Shown here piece after piece: positions 1 to 9,252 of a stretch of 64,000 nt of DNA (position 1 is the first letter of the stretch; each line of letters starts with the position of its first letter). Location of the stretch: positions 16,768 through 80,767 of the forward strand of contig JAIETM010000022.1 in the NCBI GenBank assembly GCA_019745155.1, given 5' to 3'. The translations under genes and the position numbers were made by a program. The notes under the pieces were generated by a model. That model had not been told where the DNA came from, searched no databases, and saw only the letters and a program-made list of their open reading frames with translations. The DNA is from Chitinophagaceae bacterium (lineage in GTDB: Bacteria; Bacteroidota; Bacteroidia; Chitinophagales; Chitinophagaceae).

Positions 1-1
1 G

Positions 2-754
2 TTCCCCGGTAGAGGCTTTAATGTGAAGCCGATGTTTATTGCACGCATCGAAGATCGTAACGGTAATGTACTAGAAACATTTGTACCAGAGCGTAAAGAA
101 GTGATCAGTGATATTACTGCTTATTCTACCATCAAAATGATGCAAGGCGTGGTACAGTCGGGCACTGGTCGCGGTATCTATGCCTATGGTGCTGTTGGTG
201 AATTAGCCGGTAAAACAGGAACCACCAACGATAACAGCGATGCCTGGTTCATGGGCTATTCTCCTCAATTACTTGCAGGTGCATGGGTTGGTGCTGATGA
301 TCGATTCATCAGACTCAGTTCCAAATTGGGTGAAGGTGCTTCTGCAGCATTACCTATCTGGGGTTATTTCTATGGCAAAGCCATCAATGATCCTAACTGC
401 GGTTTAGACAGAAATCTCACATTCACTAAGCCAGAGTCAATGGCCAACGATATCATCATGGATTGGATCAATGATGTGCAACCAGCTTTGGGTGCAGAAG
501 GAGAAGACATGGGTGCTGGTACCAGCGATGATTACGAAATGGAAAACATCAAAGCTGAAGATATCAAAGCTGAGTCGGAGATATTGATTGAAGAAAAGAA
601 AGAAACCAAGCCAGTAGCGAGCCCTGTCAATAGCAAGCCCACAGAAAGCAAACCTGGTACTACGCCAGCTAATAAGCCCGGACAGCAAGCTACGCCAGTT
701 CCTAAAGCTGTATTACCTCCCCCGCCTAAGAAACCCGGCGGTGGAAACAGATAA
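2..754 (+). CDS. Penicillin-binding protein 1A, C-terminal part (5' end outside window)
   Basis: The reading frame is open from base 2, so the N-terminal glycosyltransferase part lies upstream of the window. What is seen is the end of the transpeptidase domain: an IEDRNGNVLE stretch typical of class A PBPs, then the KTGTTN motif (bases about 212-229) and the SDAWFMGYSPQL block that follows it. The family crosslinks peptidoglycan at the outer face of the inner membrane. After the domain comes an acidic linker (about residues 160-195 counted from base 23) and a Pro/Lys/Thr-rich tail ending in PPPPKKPGGGNR, probably disordered. Only 11 bases separate it from the next gene, so the three genes to base 2041 look like one transcript. 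Confidence 0.93.
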   Translation, partial: FPGRGFNVKPMFIARIEDRNGNVLETFVPERKEVISDITAYSTIKMMQGVVQSGTGRGIYAYGAVGELAGKTGTTNDNSDAWFMGYSPQLLAGAWVGADDRFIRLSSKLGEGASAALPIWGYFYGKAINDPNCGLDRNLTFTKPESMANDIIMDWINDVQPALGAEGEDMGAGTSDDYEMENIKAEDIKAESEILIEEKKETKPVASPVNSKPTESKPGTTPANKPGQQATPVPKAVLPPPPKKPGGGNR

Positions 755-765
755 ATAGACATCAT

Positions 766-1419
766 ATGAAACAATGCATCGCATTACTCTTGTTGCTTTG
801 TACACAGTACATCCATGCACAAGAGACGCCTACTATTGGTGGCATCCCAAAAACTATGTATTGGGAAAACAAACCTACTAGCTGGACTTACAAAAACAAT
901 ATCCTCTCCATACAAGCTGGCGCGAAAACAGATATGTTTCGCGATCCGAATGTGACGTATAACACAGATAACGCACCGAAACTATTGTTTCAACCTGATA
1001 GCAATTTTATTCTCACCGCGGGAATAGAGCAAGCTTTCACCAATAAATGGGATGGCGGCGCATTGGTATTAAAAGTTGATAGTCTGCGCTGGATCAAATT
1101 CTGTCTTGAGAAAGACTATACTGGTGCAAAGCGTATCGTGTCTGTTGTAACCAACAATGTATCTGATGACGCCAATTCTATTGCCATCACAGGTAATAAA
1201 GCATTTTTTAAAATGGCTAAAGCTGGCAACGTGATTATACTGTATGTATCAACTGATGGTAAGCAATGGCTTTTGGTGAGACATGTACAAATGAGTATTC
1301 CAGAAAAATTTTCAGTTGGCTTTTTAGCGCAGTCACCCACAGGTCAATCATGTACAGTCCGATTCAGCAATATCACCTATACAGCTAAAAAACTCCAAGA
1401 CCCCTATGTGGCAGAATAA
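766..1419 (+). CDS. Exported DUF1349-family protein (concanavalin-like fold)
   Basis: 217 residues with a clear signal peptide (first 18 residues, ending HAQ). The rest reads as DUF1349, a concanavalin A-like beta-sandwich: a WENKPTSWTYKNN start, a GGALVLKVDSLRWIKFCLE core and a final GQSCTVRFSNITYTAK strand. DUF1349 proteins probably bind carbohydrate; no catalytic residues can be assigned. It follows the PBP1A gene by 11 bases and overlaps the next gene by 14 bases, so it is probably co-transcribed and periplasmic or outer-membrane associated. The family call rests on recalled sequence pattern. Confidence 0.8.
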   Translation: MKQCIALLLLLCTQYIHAQETPTIGGIPKTMYWENKPTSWTYKNNILSIQAGAKTDMFRDPNVTYNTDNAPKLLFQPDSNFILTAGIEQAFTNKWDGGALVLKVDSLRWIKFCLEKDYTGAKRIVSVVTNNVSDDANSIAITGNKAFFKMAKAGNVIILYVSTDGKQWLLVRHVQMSIPEKFSVGFLAQSPTGQSCTVRFSNITYTAKKLQDPYVAE

Positions 1420-2041
1420 ATCTTTATGGGGTTGTGTATTGATGCTCTTACTAAGCGCATGCGCTGGTAGCAGATTCAAACAAAGTTGGCTGAATCAAAA
1501 CGCACCGGATAGTTTTACTGTCCGGTTTTCTACGACTAAAGGACAGTTTGATATTGCTGTACAAAGAAAACTGAGTCCTGCGGCGGCAGATCGTTTTTAT
1601 CAACAGCTAATACATCGCTTTTATGATGGTGCTTATTTCTATCGTGTAGTGCCAGGCTTTGTTGCACAGTTTGGTCCAACAGATACTTTGATGAAAAATG
1701 CATGGGCAAAACACAAAGTACCCGACGAACCTGTACTTGCATCCAATACACGTGGCGCATTGGCCTATGCACGAAGTGGAAAAGAAACCAGAAACGCTGA
1801 CTTATTTATCAATACCCAATCCAATTCACCCAGACTAGATACAATACGCTATAATGGTGTAACAGGCTTTCCTGTTTTCGGACATGTAGTACAGGGAATG
1901 GATGTGGTAGATAGTTTGTACAGTGGTTATGCCAACCAGCCCATGCGCCTGATAGATAGCGTCCACAAAAACACAAGAATACTCGATCAGCGTTTTCCAA
2001 AGCTTGATAAAATAAAGAGCGTAAAACTGATCAAGCAGTGA
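1406..2041 (+). CDS. Peptidyl-prolyl cis-trans isomerase, cyclophilin type, lipoprotein
   Basis: 211 residues. A lipobox LLSAC places the lipidated Cys at residue 19, so the protein is predicted to be membrane anchored. Residues about 40-205 form a cyclophilin domain: FYDGAYFYRVVPGFVAQFG is the conserved F-x-R-V...F..Q.G block. Cyclophilins isomerise Xaa-Pro bonds during folding, here of envelope proteins. The ATG overlaps the end of the DUF1349 gene by 14 bases, which suggests translational coupling. A strong terminator follows at 2072-2099. The insert around residues 85-100 is longer than in minimal bacterial cyclophilins. Confidence 0.88.
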   Translation: MWQNKSLWGCVLMLLLSACAGSRFKQSWLNQNAPDSFTVRFSTTKGQFDIAVQRKLSPAAADRFYQQLIHRFYDGAYFYRVVPGFVAQFGPTDTLMKNAWAKHKVPDEPVLASNTRGALAYARSGKETRNADLFINTQSNSPRLDTIRYNGVTGFPVFGHVVQGMDVVDSLYSGYANQPMRLIDSVHKNTRILDQRFPKLDKIKSVKLIKQ

Positions 2042-2071
2042 CGCCTTTGGTATATCTACTAACTACCAAAT

Positions 2072-2099
2072 AAAAATGCCTCCTGTCGGAGGCATTTTT
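2072..2099. terminator. Bidirectional intrinsic terminator
   Basis: Perfect 12-bp stem (2072-2083 with 2088-2099) and a TGTC loop; A-run on one side and T-run on the other, so it can work for the cyclophilin gene on + and for the convergent S9 peptidase on -. Confidence 0.88.
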
Positions 2100-2104
2100 A
2101 TTAT

Positions 2105-5065
2105 TTACTTCTTAGGTTGATCAATCTCTAACCCCCAGTCAATACCCTTTAATGTTGCAGGCACACCTTCTGTCATCCATTTAGGTGCAGGTGCTCCCTT
2201 CAGGTAATGATCAAAGAACTGACCAAGTCTGATAGAAAGATCTTTAGCGTTTCTGCGCTCAGAAAGGTTATGCAACTCATCATTGTACTGTAACAACCAA
2301 ACAGGCTTATTCAAACGCTTTAAGGCTGTAAAGAACTCAATACCTTGATACCAGGGCACTGCATCATCCTTATCGTTATGCGTCATCAGCAATGGTGTTT
2401 TCACCTTATCTGCCTGGAACAATGGAGAGTTCTTGATGTATAAATCAGGACGCTGCCACAATGTTGCTCCAATACGGCTCTGTGTTTTCTCGTACTGGAA
2501 TTGGCGACTAATACCTGTACCCCATCTGATACCACCATAAGCACTGGTCATATTGGCTACTGGTGCACCGGCACCGGCTGCTGCGAACATATTGGTACGC
2601 GTAATTAACCAAGCTACCTGATAACCACCCCAGCTTTGTCCCTGAATGGCCATCTTAGTGCTGTCTACCCACTTCATTTTGCTCAAATAACGCGCAGCTG
2701 AAACAACAGAATTATATGCGCCACCACCGGGTTCACCATTCTTGTAGAAAATATCCGGATCAAATACTAGATAACCATTGCTCACGAAGTAAGGAATGTT
2801 TACAGTAGAACGGCTTGGTGCAGGTGCACGATAATTATATCGAGTATCCGCATCTCTTTCATAGAAATAGAAAATCACTGGATATTTCTTTGTGCTATCA
2901 AAATTCTCGGGCTTGTACAACAAACCTTCGCTCATTTTACCATCCAGCATTTTCCATTTATGCAATTCAACAGTCAACCAGTTATAGTCTTTCTGCTGAG
3001 GATTGGTATTACTTAATTGCACCGTATTCTTTACCTGATTGTTTTCGATACGGTTGGCAACGGTTACATTGGGAGAACGATCGAAAGAACCCTTCAGATA
3101 ACCCAATACCATGGCATCCTTGGCTTTAAAATAACCATTCACTGATGAAGGCTCTGTAACAGATGCACTTGCGTCAAAAGATGTGCCCATGGTATGGAAA
3201 CGGAAGCCATTACCCTTTTCTTTATTATCAAATACAGAGAATAAGATTACCTGACCATCTTTAATATTACGCTCTTCTCTATCAAGGCGTACATAACGGT
3301 AGGTTAGGTTTTGCTTGCGACCCAGACCATTGGTTAATGATACTGGTTGTTCTTTACCTGATGGATCTACCTGCCATACATCGTATTTATCGTATACATA
3401 TGCATAACGATCACCAGCATGGAAGCCCATCGTACCATGTGGAGGAGGATCATCCGGATGGTCATCTTCCTCATCAAATACTGGCACTTTAATACCTTTT
3501 GTTGCATTAATGGTTGTACCTGTAGCAATACTGTAAGCGAAGTAGTTACGTTGCTTCCAATCGTACCACATCACGTAGTTGGCTTCTGGCGACATCTGTG
3601 CACCACCACGTACTTTATCTGCAATCTGTTTTCTAGAACCATCTTTCAGGTTTACAATAAACAATCTACGCAGATTGCTCTGCTCCCACTGATCCTGGAT
3701 ACGATATCCTTTATCACCCATGCCTAGTGCGATATCTGCATTGCCTTCATTAGCAGGAATCACCATATCACAATCCTCATCTGCCAACTGCACAATTTTA
3801 TCATCACCTACATGCCATACAGACAAAAAGCTTCTGCGCAATGTCTGCTGCAGTGTTACCAATTGTTGAGGTTGCAACTCATCATCTTTGTGATTCCAGA
3901 TATCCAAACGAGCTGTTTCGAAGTCAACGAGGTTAGTATCTTTCACCGGACGAATCGGCGCAAGCCCAAAGAATAATTTCTTACCGTCTTTGCTAAAATT
4001 ATTGTTGTAATCAGGACTCACGGTTAAGCCTCCTACTACACCTTTGGTAACACGGTCTGCTTTAATACTTGCTGCAGCCATACCCTGCTGATAATGCCAT
4101 AAGCGATAGAACTTACGCAATGCCTTAGTAGCACTATCGCGCTCTGCAACAAAAGCCACCTGTGTTGCATCTTCGCTAATAGCATAGTTTTTCGCATCAT
4201 TGAAGCCTTTCAATAAAGTATCTGCTTTCCAGCTATTGAGATCATACCACAACACCAATGCTTTGGTTGCAGTATCCCCATTCTTACGAGAAGTCTCTAC
4301 CAATAATTTACTTCCATTCTTACTGAAGTAAAATTCATTTACCAGCTTGATACGATTCTCTCTTCCAGAGTTTGTATTCCGTACAACCAAGTCTGTTCCT
4401 TCTTCTACCGGTTCTTCTGCTGGTCTTACTGCAGTTGCAGGACGATTGTTTCTATTTTGCAAAACAGCCAAACCTTTGGTTTGCGCTTCACTTACTTTAG
4501 CGCGCAGACTGTCTGCCACTTTCAGCAAACTATCTGCCATGCGTGTGAGTTGCTGCAATTGCGTTGCTGAATCAGGACGTTGACGTTGTGCAGGTGCTTC
4601 AGGCAATGCTTTCTCTAAATGATAAGCCAACCAGCCTGATGCTTTCTCTGGTGTCTTATATGATTTTACGCGAGGCAGTTTGGTTAGCTGATCTTTGCCT
4701 AATACATAGATACCCAAACTGTCTTTAGGCATATCGTCTGGCCTGCGCTTCTTGATACGCGCTTCTCTGGTATTCTTAAATAGCGGACGAATGCGGAAGA
4801 AAACATATTGATTGTCTTCGCTAATGGTTGCATTATACCCTCTGGCAATTTCTTTTTTGAAACTGCCATCGCTGGACTGAATGTACAAAGTGCCATCTCC
4901 TTCCTGCGGGTTAACTGCATAGACCACAAACTTTCCATCGTTGCTGATCATACGTTCACCGACGCTTTGCCAGCCGTCGTACACACTATGATCCAGTGGT
5001 TTCTTTTGTGCCTGAACCGTTATTGCAAGGATGCAAGACACGGCCAGAATCAGGGGTTTCTTCAT
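2105..5065 (-). CDS. S9 family serine peptidase (prolyl oligopeptidase superfamily), exported
   Basis: 986 residues with a signal peptide (first 19, ending VQAQ). An N-terminal beta-propeller-like region of about 700 residues holds a Gln/Ala-rich coiled insert near residues 155-215. The C-terminal alpha/beta-hydrolase domain has the nucleophile motif GQSWGGY with Ser811, an acid in HNDKDDAVPW and a His in the final YNDELHNLSERR, the usual Ser-Asp-His order. The S9 family cleaves short peptides, often after proline; this one is probably periplasmic and feeds peptide uptake. It is about 200 residues longer than DPP4-like paralogues such as the one at 23307-25727. It stands alone between a terminator and the marR gene. 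Confidence 0.93.
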   Translation of the reverse strand: MKKPLILAVSCILAITVQAQKKPLDHSVYDGWQSVGERMISNDGKFVVYAVNPQEGDGTLYIQSSDGSFKKEIARGYNATISEDNQYVFFRIRPLFKNTREARIKKRRPDDMPKDSLGIYVLGKDQLTKLPRVKSYKTPEKASGWLAYHLEKALPEAPAQRQRPDSATQLQQLTRMADSLLKVADSLRAKVSEAQTKGLAVLQNRNNRPATAVRPAEEPVEEGTDLVVRNTNSGRENRIKLVNEFYFSKNGSKLLVETSRKNGDTATKALVLWYDLNSWKADTLLKGFNDAKNYAISEDATQVAFVAERDSATKALRKFYRLWHYQQGMAAASIKADRVTKGVVGGLTVSPDYNNNFSKDGKKLFFGLAPIRPVKDTNLVDFETARLDIWNHKDDELQPQQLVTLQQTLRRSFLSVWHVGDDKIVQLADEDCDMVIPANEGNADIALGMGDKGYRIQDQWEQSNLRRLFIVNLKDGSRKQIADKVRGGAQMSPEANYVMWYDWKQRNYFAYSIATGTTINATKGIKVPVFDEEDDHPDDPPPHGTMGFHAGDRYAYVYDKYDVWQVDPSGKEQPVSLTNGLGRKQNLTYRYVRLDREERNIKDGQVILFSVFDNKEKGNGFRFHTMGTSFDASASVTEPSSVNGYFKAKDAMVLGYLKGSFDRSPNVTVANRIENNQVKNTVQLSNTNPQQKDYNWLTVELHKWKMLDGKMSEGLLYKPENFDSTKKYPVIFYFYERDADTRYNYRAPAPSRSTVNIPYFVSNGYLVFDPDIFYKNGEPGGGAYNSVVSAARYLSKMKWVDSTKMAIQGQSWGGYQVAWLITRTNMFAAAGAGAPVANMTSAYGGIRWGTGISRQFQYEKTQSRIGATLWQRPDLYIKNSPLFQADKVKTPLLMTHNDKDDAVPWYQGIEFFTALKRLNKPVWLLQYNDELHNLSERRNAKDLSIRLGQFFDHYLKGAPAPKWMTEGVPATLKGIDWGLEIDQPKK

Positions 5066-5119
5066 AAACAGTAATTAAGGCAATAAATATAACTGAAGAA
5101 ACAACAGACAAATCAGGAA

Positions 5120-5770
5120 TTACAGGACCGGAGCAATATTGTGCTGCATCAGCAACTGGTCCAGATCGGGTTCTTTTTTGGATTGATAAATGGGCTGATG
5201 AAATTCATGCAGCTTTTGAAGGATAAACAATAACTGCAACTTCTCCTCATCAGATAAATTACCGGAAACAATATGGGTAACCTTGGTCATGGCCTGAAAA
5301 CTGCCTTCGAGGGTTTGTCGGCCTGCTGCAGTTAAGGTCAGTCGCTTACTCCTGCCATCTTTTGGATCATCTTGTTGATCCAGATAACCCTTTTCCAATA
5401 AACGCCTGATTACTTCCATGCCTGTGGGCTTTTCCTGGATATTGCGTTCTATCAACTCCATCTTAGTCATACTACCAAAGGGATATAGCGCAATCAAAAA
5501 GGTAAACTCATCGAAACTATTGATTCCGGTTCCTTCCAAAGCCTTCTTCACATACATACGTGCATATCGGTTCATGAACACCACCAGTTTGCTAATCATG
5601 CTTTCCAATGTTTCGCCACTGATAGCACCATCCGGAATAGCTGGGGCCTGAAAACGATGCTGGGCACCTGAAAGCCAAGCTGCAAATGCTTGAACATCAG
5701 TACTATTATGGCCCTCCTGCTCGTAGCGTTCCAGCTCATTCATCAGGTTTTTGATCAACAAATAGTTCAT
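5120..5770 (-). CDS. MarR family transcriptional regulator with N-terminal extension
   Basis: 216 residues. Residues about 60-185 are a MarR-type winged helix: GSMTKMELIERN, then the recognition helix region MEVIRRLLEKGYLDQQDDPKDGRSKRLTLTAAG, where the D-x-R-S-K-R wing is typical. The first 55 residues form an extra predicted helical segment not usual in 140-160 residue MarR proteins. It is divergent from the TonB-dependent receptor at 5865; a 14-bp palindrome (5796-5809) between them is a candidate operator. By analogy it would respond to a small ligand and repress itself and perhaps the receptor; the ligand cannot be read from sequence. Confidence 0.88.
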   Translation of the reverse strand: MNYLLIKNLMNELERYEQEGHNSTDVQAFAAWLSGAQHRFQAPAIPDGAISGETLESMISKLVVFMNRYARMYVKKALEGTGINSFDEFTFLIALYPFGSMTKMELIERNIQEKPTGMEVIRRLLEKGYLDQQDDPKDGRSKRLTLTAAGRQTLEGSFQAMTKVTHIVSGNLSDEEKLQLLFILQKLHEFHQPIYQSKKEPDLDQLLMQHNIAPVL

Positions 5771-5795
5771 AAACAGCGTTTATTACAACAAATAT

Positions 5796-5809
5796 GTATA
5801 AAATTATAC
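5796..5809. promoter_or_regulatory. Palindrome between marR-type gene and TonB receptor (candidate operator)
   Basis: GTATAA-AA-TTATAC, perfect 6-bp arms with a 2-base centre, 26 bases upstream of the regulator's start. MarR proteins bind such palindromes as dimers. AT-rich composition means chance is possible. Confidence 0.4.
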
Positions 5810-5830
5810 CATTTTAGAACAATTTCATGC

Positions 5831-5838
5831 TAATTTTG
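5831..5838 (+). promoter_or_regulatory. Bacteroidota -7 element TAATTTTG before the TonB receptor
   Basis: Exact TAnnTTTG match 26 bases before the ATG at 5865. No good TTTG lies 19 bases upstream, so only the -7 half is supported. Confidence 0.4.
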
Positions 5839-5864
5839 TTCTCCATTTTAAAATACAAGCAACC

Positions 5865-8306
5865 ATGAAGTTTAGGATGAGTGTATCGGTCATATTGATG
5901 ACCATACTGCAGGTAAAAGCACAGAATACAGGTTCAGTGTCAGGTACTGTAACCAATAAAAACAACAGCGCGCCCCTCGGCGGCATTACGGTAAAGCTAC
6001 AGAGCACCAATAAAGCTACAGTAACTGATAGTGCAGGTCGTTTCAGAATTACAGGCATACCAGTAAAAGCCTATACCATACAGTTCTCGGGACTTGGTTA
6101 TGCAGAACTATTGAAATACAACATCATCATTACAACAGGTAATGAACAAACCATTCTGGCTGAAATGGAGCCAGTTGCATCTGAACTGGGTAATGTAACC
6201 GTTCGCTCCAGTAGAAAAACAGCTAAAGCAGCTACCCTGGAAACACCGTTGAGTGTGCAGCGATTAACCACTGAAGAAATCAGGGCTAACCCCGGTGGTA
6301 ATTTCGATATCTCTAAAGTAATTCAAAGCTTACCCGGTGTTGGTGGTGGAGCCGCAGGCGGTGGCTTCCGTAACGATATCATCATCCGTGGTGGTGCGCC
6401 CAATGAACATGTTTTCTATTTAGATGGTATCGAAATCCCAACGATCAACCACTTTGCTACACAAGGTAGCAGCGGCGGACCGCAAGGTATTTTGAACGTG
6501 AGCTTTATTGAAGATGTAAAACTGAGCAGCTCTGCTTTTGATGCAAGATTCGATAATGCCTTGTCCTCTGTTTTTGAATTCAGACAAAAGAAAGGTAACG
6601 CCAATCGCGTGCAGGGTAATATTCGATTAAGTGCCACAGAACTGGCTACTACTTTTGAAGGACCACTTTCCAAAGACAAGAAACATACTTTCCTTGCATC
6701 TGCAAGAAGAAGCTATTTGCAGTTTTTGTTTCAGGCAATTGATTTACCTATTCGACCAAACTATTGGGATTTTCAATTCAAAACAACACATCAGCTCGAC
6801 AAGAAAACAACCCTTACCTTCTTAGGTGTTGGCGCCATTGATGAATTCAGTTTTGCTGCGCCGAAAGAAGCGACTCCAGAGAAATTATACGCATTGAATA
6901 GCAGTCCATCGATTCAACAGTGGAGCTATACGTTTGGTGCCAGCTTAAGAAGAGTGATCAGCAATGGCTATTGGAACCTGGCGTTGAGCAGAAATGATTT
7001 CAATAATACATTAGAGCGTTATGAAGATAACTTGAGTCCCGTTAAAGGCGATCAAACCCTGAACATTACCTCAGGTGAAACAGAAAACAAACTCCGTTTT
7101 GATGTAAACCAAAACATAAATGGCTGGAAGATCGCTTACGGCGTAGCTGCTCAAGCAGTAAGCTTTAATAACAACACATTTCAAGTCATCCGCCCAGAAA
7201 TACGCGACAATAACAATATTGTTACACAGCCTGCAGTAACAGTGAACTTCAATACCAATATCAATTTTATTAAAGCTGGTTTATTTGCACAAATAGGCAA
7301 ACGCTTTTTCGACAATCGTTTAGGTCTTAGTGCAGGTATTCGCGCAGATGGTAACTCCTTCACCAATGAGGGTTGGAATCTATTACAGACTTTTAGTCCG
7401 CGTATCAGCGCATCTTATGTGCTCGCAGATCGTTGGAACCTGAATGCATCTGTAGGCACTTATTACAAGCTCCCACCCTATACCATCCTGGGCTTTCAGC
7501 AGAACAATACTTTCCTGAATAAAAACAGTGATTACACCAAGAGCACTCATTATGTATTGGGTATTGAGCACCTGAAAAGTGATGCAACACGTTTTACACT
7601 GGAAGGTTTTTACAAAGCATACAGCAATGTACCCATCAGCATTCGTGATGGCATCAGCTTAGCCAATATGGGTGGCGATTTCAATGTACTAGGTAATGAA
7701 GCAGTGCTCACCAATGGTACTGGTCGTGCTTATGGCTTTGAATTCTTCGCCCAGCAAAAACTCACCAAAAACTTCTTTGGTGTATTTAGCTATACTTACT
7801 TTAAGAGTGAGTACACAGGGGCCAATGGCAAATATGTACCAAGTGCTTGGGATAATCGCCATCTCTTGAGTGTTACCTGGGGCTATAAATTTAAGCGCAA
7901 CTGGGAATTGGGTTTGAAATTCCGTTACCAAGGTGGTGCACCATATACACCATTTGATGATGTGGCTAGCAGACAAAACTTTCTGGTGCTAAATCAAGGG
8001 ATATTGGATTATACCAGACTGAATCAAAATCGCTTAACTGCATTTCACGCTAGTGATGTGCGTATTGATAAAAAATGGAACTTCCGAAAATTCACTTTTG
8101 ACCTCTTCTTAGATGTGACCAATTGGTATATCGCAAGAGCGGCCAATTATCCGCAGTACACATTCAGAAGAAATGCAAACAATACCGCTTTCCTCACTAC
8201 AGACGGACAACCTATCAGACCCAATGGCAGCAATGGTATTCCTTTACTCTTACCGAATGATGAGGCACAGGTTACACCAACCATTGGTTTCATTGTAGAG
8301 TTCTAA
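5865..8306 (+). CDS. TonB-dependent outer-membrane receptor with carboxypeptidase-like N-domain
   Basis: 813 residues. Signal peptide (ends VKAQ), then a CarboxypepD_reg-like beta-sandwich (about 22-105, GSVSGTVTNKNNSAPLGGITV), a plug domain (about 125-240, with the block RNDIIIRGGAPNEHVFYLDG), and a long barrel ending in an aromatic-terminated strand TPTIGFIVEF. Such receptors take up large or scarce substrates using TonB energy. There is no SusD partner next to it, so it is not a standard polysaccharide utilisation locus; substrate is unknown. It is divergent from a MarR regulator, which suggests ligand-responsive control. A terminator follows at 8330-8358. Confidence 0.93.
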   Translation: MKFRMSVSVILMTILQVKAQNTGSVSGTVTNKNNSAPLGGITVKLQSTNKATVTDSAGRFRITGIPVKAYTIQFSGLGYAELLKYNIIITTGNEQTILAEMEPVASELGNVTVRSSRKTAKAATLETPLSVQRLTTEEIRANPGGNFDISKVIQSLPGVGGGAAGGGFRNDIIIRGGAPNEHVFYLDGIEIPTINHFATQGSSGGPQGILNVSFIEDVKLSSSAFDARFDNALSSVFEFRQKKGNANRVQGNIRLSATELATTFEGPLSKDKKHTFLASARRSYLQFLFQAIDLPIRPNYWDFQFKTTHQLDKKTTLTFLGVGAIDEFSFAAPKEATPEKLYALNSSPSIQQWSYTFGASLRRVISNGYWNLALSRNDFNNTLERYEDNLSPVKGDQTLNITSGETENKLRFDVNQNINGWKIAYGVAAQAVSFNNNTFQVIRPEIRDNNNIVTQPAVTVNFNTNINFIKAGLFAQIGKRFFDNRLGLSAGIRADGNSFTNEGWNLLQTFSPRISASYVLADRWNLNASVGTYYKLPPYTILGFQQNNTFLNKNSDYTKSTHYVLGIEHLKSDATRFTLEGFYKAYSNVPISIRDGISLANMGGDFNVLGNEAVLTNGTGRAYGFEFFAQQKLTKNFFGVFSYTYFKSEYTGANGKYVPSAWDNRHLLSVTWGYKFKRNWELGLKFRYQGGAPYTPFDDVASRQNFLVLNQGILDYTRLNQNRLTAFHASDVRIDKKWNFRKFTFDLFLDVTNWYIARAANYPQYTFRRNANNTAFLTTDGQPIRPNGSNGIPLLLPNDEAQVTPTIGFIVEF

Positions 8307-8329
8307 ATAATCAATGAAGTGATGAATGG

Positions 8330-8358
8330 AGTCGCAGTTTTTACTGCGACTTCTTTTT
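8330..8358. terminator. Bidirectional terminator between receptor and EamA genes
   Basis: Stem AGTCGCAGT (8330-8338) with ACTGCGACT (8343-8351), TTTT loop, then TCTTTTTT. It overlaps the stop codon of the convergent EamA gene. Confidence 0.8.
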
Positions 8359-9213
8359 TGCTACACGCCAAGTTTGATAAGCAACGACTGATAAAATCAT
8401 TGCAAAGCCAACATAGAAGCTACCATGTAACAACTTGTTTTCCTGATAAACTAAAAAGGCCAAGAGAATACCATAGACTGGTTCTAGGTTATAGCTAAGG
8501 TTAACGGTGAAAGCGGAAATTTTTTGTAGCGCTTCCGCGGATAAGCGAAAAGCCCAAACAGAACATATCCAAGCCAAGAACAAAAGCCAGAAGAAATCTG
8601 TCCAGCTGGGTATGATATGATCAGCGGGAAATTGCATGGTATACCAAGGCATCAATAAGGAAAGGGTTAACCATCCTCCGCTAAGTTTGTACGTGATGAG
8701 TGTTTCCGGATTCACTTTTGCCAACATCACTCTATCCATTACAGGAAAAATCGCTGCGAGAAAAGCGGAGATTAAACCAATGATGATGCCTGTTTTATAA
8801 CGAGGATCGAAATGAAAAATAAGGTAGATCGCTACTATGCACACGATACCTAATAATAATTCAACAGGTTGAACACGTTTACGGAAAAACAAAGGTTCAA
8901 TCAGTGCCGTAAAAAATCCGATTGCTGAAAAACAAACCAATGCGATGGATACATTGGCATATTTGATAGAGCCGTAGAAAGTAACCCAATGCAATGCAGC
9001 GATAAAACCGATACCAGTGATTTGCCAACGTTGTTTTGCTGAAATACGCTGCAACTTTTTTGTAAAGTGAAACAGTATCCACATGGTGATGGAACTGATG
9101 AGCAGTCGATACCAAACCAGCCAACCCTCATTGAGCGTAATGAGTCTTCCTAGAATTCCTGTGAAACCAGCCAGAAAAACAGCGAGATGTAATTTGAGGA
9201 AAGCGGCTTTCAT
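8341..9213 (-). CDS. EamA/DMT-superfamily transporter
   Basis: 290 residues, about ten hydrophobic segments in two repeats of five helices, the layout of EamA (drug/metabolite) exporters. The second repeat begins near residue 145 (YKTGIIIGLISAFLAAIFPVMDRVML) and carries the common LEPVYGILLAFLVYQE stretch. Members export amino acids, nucleosides or other metabolites across the inner membrane; the substrate cannot be told. It runs in the same direction as the GT2 gene 39 bases upstream. A second EamA protein lies at 49190-50095. Confidence 0.88.
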   Translation of the reverse strand: MKAAFLKLHLAVFLAGFTGILGRLITLNEGWLVWYRLLISSITMWILFHFTKKLQRISAKQRWQITGIGFIAALHWVTFYGSIKYANVSIALVCFSAIGFFTALIEPLFFRKRVQPVELLLGIVCIVAIYLIFHFDPRYKTGIIIGLISAFLAAIFPVMDRVMLAKVNPETLITYKLSGGWLTLSLLMPWYTMQFPADHIIPSWTDFFWLLFLAWICSVWAFRLSAEALQKISAFTVNLSYNLEPVYGILLAFLVYQENKLLHGSFYVGFAMILSVVAYQTWRVAKKKSQ

Positions 9214-9252
9214 GTAAGTGAAAGTAACGCATCGTTAGGAAAAAGCATGATA

